64,000 bases of DNA from Paenibacillus sp. R14(2021) (lineage in GTDB: Bacteria > Bacillota > Bacilli > Paenibacillales > Paenibacillaceae). Below are positions 61,609-64,000 of the stretch, one piece after another. The number at the start of each line of letters is the position of its first letter. Position 1 is the stretch's first letter. A program made the position numbers and the translations under genes. The stretch covers positions 1,054,001 through 1,118,000 of the forward strand of contig NZ_CP080269.1 in assembly GCF_019431355.1 (NCBI RefSeq), read 5' to 3'. The notes under the pieces are model-generated. The model ran no database searches. It was not told the DNA's origin and saw only the letters and a list, made by a program, of their open reading frames with translations.

Positions 61609-61638
61609 GAGCCGCAAGAAAGTTACTTCTCGCAGCTC
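61609..61638 (-). terminator. Leader terminator (attenuator) before the ABC-F gene
   Basis: On the minus strand GAGCTGCGAGAAGT pairs with ACTTTCTTGCGGCTC, followed by TTATTTTTTTAT. It lies 30 bases before the ABC-F start. Its 3' arm also pairs perfectly, over 11 bases, with an earlier leader segment. Confidence 0.85.
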
Positions 61639-61742
61639 AAATCCATATACAGCAAATCAAACCCCTCCACGGGGGTTCGATCGGGATATCCGGTTTGAGT
61701 CGATGCGATAACGGAACTTTCTTGCATAGCCAAATAAAACAT
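61623..61742 (-). CDS. 39-codon leader peptide of the ABC-F attenuator
   Basis: ATG 61742 has GAAGG at exactly 7 bases (61750-61754). The peptide begins MFYLAMQESSVIAS and ends LYMDLSCEK; its stop TAA (61623-61625) lies inside the attenuator hairpin. Codons 6-9 overlap the leader segment that competes for the terminator 3' arm. A stalled ribosome could therefore release or block that pairing, as in known antibiotic-resistance leaders. Confidence 0.75.
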   Translation of the reverse strand: MFYLAMQESSVIASTQTGYPDRTPVEGFDLLYMDLSCEK

Positions 61743-61826
61743 GCGAAAACCTTCGTTTTCATCGTTTTATTCCCAGCAAGAAAATTCTACATTACCGCAC
61801 TCAACCCCAATCCTTAAATTACGGGT

Positions 61827-61855
61827 ATCATAACACCATTATGTCTTCAGATCAA
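61827..61855 (-). promoter_or_regulatory. Promoter of the ABC-F leader transcript
   Basis: On the minus strand TTGATC (61850-61855), 17-base spacer and TATGAT (61827-61832), with a TG one base upstream of the -10. The transcript would start near 61820, giving a leader of about 240 bases. Confidence 0.7.
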
Positions 61856-61882
61856 CCCAAAGCCGCTGCCCCTCAAGAATCA

Positions 61883-63847
61883 TTATTTCGTCAGCGCTTT
61901 CCGCTTGCTCTCGCCGATCCCGTTCCAGATAACCGATGGAATCTGTTCGCGCTTGAGCCGATCGAGTATACCCGGGCCGGTCTCCGGCTTCAAATGGATA
62001 TCCGACGCGTTCGGGGAGCCGACTTTGGCCTTTTCGGCGCCGGGATGTCCATGCACGTAGAAGGTTTCGTTCATGCCATTGCCCGATACGGTACAGACCA
62101 CTTCGTTGGTCGGCATTTTGATTTTCAACCGCTTAACGTCACTGTATGTGATCGTATAGTAATTTTTCTCGACGAGCACGCCCAGCAGACGAACCCATTT
62201 CGAGAAGTTGCCCGCCTTGGTGACGTTATTCATCATATTGGCCTGAATCGCCTGCTCGAGCGCGCTCGCGTCCAGCCCGTTCCCCCATGCCTGCTGCTCC
62301 AGAAGCACCCTGGCCGCGTCCCATTCGGCCTTCTCGCACATAGCGAGCGCCGCGAGCAGATCCTTCGCAGTATTCGCTTTGGGCGACAGCGTGACCAGCA
62401 GCTGCATTTTGTTGACATCCGAGGACTTGTACGGCGGCGCCGCGTCCAGCAGCTTCACGATCTCATTGACCGTGTAGGTCTGAACGAGCGTGATGAGATG
62501 GCCGATGACCGCCTGATCCGTGCAGTAGGCGAAGAACTTGCCGACGCACTTGGACAAGTCCAGCAATACGGCTCCCGGCACCCCTCCGTTAAACAAGGCA
62601 AGCAGGAAAGATATATAGATTTTGTTGTCCAAGTACGGCGCCAATCCGTCCGGCTTCAACTGCTGCAGCAGCTGCCCGATTTGGGGCGGAGCGAATAGCT
62701 CGCACAGGTACAGCAGCTTGTCGATCGACAAGCTCGCGTTCAGTGCGAAGGCCTCGCCGTCTTTGCCAAGCATGACGACTTCCATGATTTGCAGCGCATC
62801 GGCGAACAAATTGGACGTCATCCCGAGAACCTTGTCGGCCTGCGGATGATACTTCGCCGCCTTGTAATACGCCGCGTATTGTTCCTTTCGCTCCTCGGTG
62901 ACCTTCTCGTAACCGGGTCCGTTGACTTCCGCCCGCTTATTCACGGCATCCAGCGCGATCTCTTCCTTCTTCGGTTTGGCAAGCCGCTCCTGCTCGGCCA
63001 GAAGCAGCTTGTTGCGTTTGAAATCGGATTTTTCCTTCTTCACCTTGCGCTCTTCGGAAGCCGGTTTGTATTGTTCGTCGAATGCCTGTTTTTTCCGATC
63101 CGACTCCTCTTTATCAATCGAGAATAGCTTGCTTTGCTTGTCGAAATCCGCATATTTCTCGACTTCGGCGTCGACGCGTTCCAAGAGCTTCTCGTTAAAG
63201 TTGAACTTCTTGACTTCATCGAGCTTCTTCCGGGCAAGCGCCAAATTCTCGGCCTTCAGTACGGAGGATACCACGTATTTCAAATGGCCTTTGTTATCGC
63301 CAATCTCTTCCGCGCACGAACGAATGACGGTCATGTGTTCTTCCGTGATGACCGCCGAGCCGGCAGCTTCCTGCGCTCGTAGATACAGCTTCAGCAATTG
63401 AAGATAACGCTCGTTGCCATCGCCCGCTTCGCGTCCGGCCCATACGGCCATCTCTGTGCTTGCGCCGGGCTGCTCGAGAAACTGCATCGTCATCTCCGCC
63501 CGTTCATCGCCGGTAAATGCGCCAGGTACATCTAAGACGGCGGCTCTCACCTTGTTTAAGCCGTAGCTCTCAATTAGCTTGCGCAGAATATCGGCTTTGG
63601 CGGGATCGCCTGAAGCGAGATCAAGGCTGATCGCCCCGATCGACATCAACCCGGACCCAACGCGCTGGATCGGTTCGCCTGCAGTTTTCTTCATCATTTG
63701 CACGACGGCTTGATTGCCAACCATCCGCTGAAGCGCAAGCAAGCGGTTTTGCGAGCCAAGCTCGGCGCCGGCCTTGTGCGGCTGCGAGACCGGATGCGAC
63801 GAAGCGCTATGGGTTTGACGGTTCATATGTCGTTCATTCGTGTACAT
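61883..63847 (-). CDS. Large protein with eCIS-cargo-type LQRxxGNxAV leader
   Basis: 654 residues from ATG 63847 (AGGGAG about 13 bases before it); the frame opens at 63985 near the window edge. An N-terminal disordered, Ser/His/Pro-rich leader is followed by NRLLALQRMVGNQAVVQMMK, the motif seen at the start of extracellular contractile injection system cargo and DUF4157-type toxins. A helical region (DEVKKFNFNEKLLERVDAEV, then KKQAFDEQYKPASEERKVKK) is highly charged and likely coiled coil. The C-terminal third is alpha-helical with ending PSVIWNGIGESKRKALTK. No catalytic motif is recognised and no injection-system structural genes are in the window. It may be a secreted toxin or effector, or an orphan cargo. 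Confidence 0.65.
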   Translation of the reverse strand: MYTNERHMNRQTHSASSHPVSQPHKAGAELGSQNRLLALQRMVGNQAVVQMMKKTAGEPIQRVGSGLMSIGAISLDLASGDPAKADILRKLIESYGLNKVRAAVLDVPGAFTGDERAEMTMQFLEQPGASTEMAVWAGREAGDGNERYLQLLKLYLRAQEAAGSAVITEEHMTVIRSCAEEIGDNKGHLKYVVSSVLKAENLALARKKLDEVKKFNFNEKLLERVDAEVEKYADFDKQSKLFSIDKEESDRKKQAFDEQYKPASEERKVKKEKSDFKRNKLLLAEQERLAKPKKEEIALDAVNKRAEVNGPGYEKVTEERKEQYAAYYKAAKYHPQADKVLGMTSNLFADALQIMEVVMLGKDGEAFALNASLSIDKLLYLCELFAPPQIGQLLQQLKPDGLAPYLDNKIYISFLLALFNGGVPGAVLLDLSKCVGKFFAYCTDQAVIGHLITLVQTYTVNEIVKLLDAAPPYKSSDVNKMQLLVTLSPKANTAKDLLAALAMCEKAEWDAARVLLEQQAWGNGLDASALEQAIQANMMNNVTKAGNFSKWVRLLGVLVEKNYYTITYSDVKRLKIKMPTNEVVCTVSGNGMNETFYVHGHPGAEKAKVGSPNASDIHLKPETGPGILDRLKREQIPSVIWNGIGESKRKALTK

Positions 63848-64000
63848 CCGAAGTCCTGATCTCCCTTGTTTCCAGATCTTTCTATCATACGCGTTTCGTA
63901 ATTTGGCAGCAATCCATACGACGAAAAATAAGCCTTTCTGTGGAATGAACCCTATGTAATTTTTTACTTTACTGATCGTTCTCAATATGTTAGTATGGGT

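Noticed and set aside
61841-62698. 285-codon plus-strand open frame opposite the LQRxxGNxAV protein
   Set aside because: Translation is Arg/Leu/Gln-rich and matches no family; the minus frame has coherent domains and a start signal.
1-64000. CRISPR arrays, rRNA or tRNA genes
   Set aside because: No regular spaced identical repeats beyond the three-copy 5.6-kb motif, and no cloverleaf or rRNA-like sequence was noticed by eye; a tRNAscan-SE or CRT run would settle this.

Overview
The window looks like chromosome from an endospore-forming Firmicute of the Paenibacillus type. It carries a complete gerA-class spore-germinant receptor operon and the YesM/YesN two-component plus LplA/B/C sugar-uptake arrangement typical of that genus. 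Shine-Dalgarno sites are strong (AGGAGG-like), and GC content is moderate except for an AT-rich stretch at about 5.4-9.1 kb. This assignment is inferred from gene content; no rRNA or tRNA gene is visible.

Layout. (a) 1-5.5 kb: the end of a glycoside hydrolase family 3 gene, a rearranged glycoside hydrolase pseudogene with an inverted internal segment, esterase debris, one intact secreted alpha/beta hydrolase and a LysR fragment. This is a decaying sugar-utilisation locus. (b) 5.5-9.1 kb: an AT-rich island with periodic short repeats, a small hypothetical gene, a 580-bp internally deleted IS3-family element with both ends intact, a tyrosine recombinase lacking its first catalytic arginine, and a hypothetical ORF broken by a stop. 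(c) 9.1-18.0 kb, minus strand: sensor kinase and AraC-type regulator, then two sugar permeases, a binding lipoprotein and a large carbohydrate-active-like protein. (d) 18.2-25.8 kb: Lrp regulator and divergent YitT protein, hypothetical genes, a lipoprotein gene broken by an in-frame TAG and a frameshift, a copper-amine-oxidase-N-domain surface protein and a beta-lactamase-fold hydrolase. (e) 26.3-29.8 kb: CDF metal exporter, a cobalamin riboswitch joined to the tail of an ECF-type S component, a modA remnant with an orphan modB, and a TmrB-like P-loop protein.

(f) 29.9-36.7 kb: a tightly packed seven-gene minus-strand operon (TVP38 membrane protein, FAD disulfide oxidoreductase, binding lipoprotein, two permeases, ATPase, CDP-alcohol phosphatidyltransferase). 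It recalls the uncharacterised ydjXYZ-ynjABCDEF region of E. coli. (g) 36.8-49 kb: DinB-like protein, MsrAB, MFS exporter, a TetR-controlled redox operon (SDR, cysteine hydrolase, Ohr/OsmC), GNAT, an ECF sigma/anti-sigma pair, a COG4705-type membrane protein and an OmpR-type two-component system. (h) 49-60 kb: mqo, the ger operon, SDR, glpX, a small STAS-like protein, a secreted cupin, an aldo/keto reductase pseudogene and a cysteine glutathione peroxidase. (i) 60-64 kb: an Lsa-like ABC-F protein behind a leader with promoter, 39-codon upstream ORF, terminator and a perfect 11-bp competing pairing. That is the layout of an antibiotic-sensing attenuator. Last comes a large protein with the LQRxxGNxAV leader seen on contractile-injection-system cargo.

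The most noteworthy items are the ABC-F attenuator, the ydj/ynj-like operon, the stranded cobalamin riboswitch, the LQRxxGNxAV protein and the unusually high density of broken genes.
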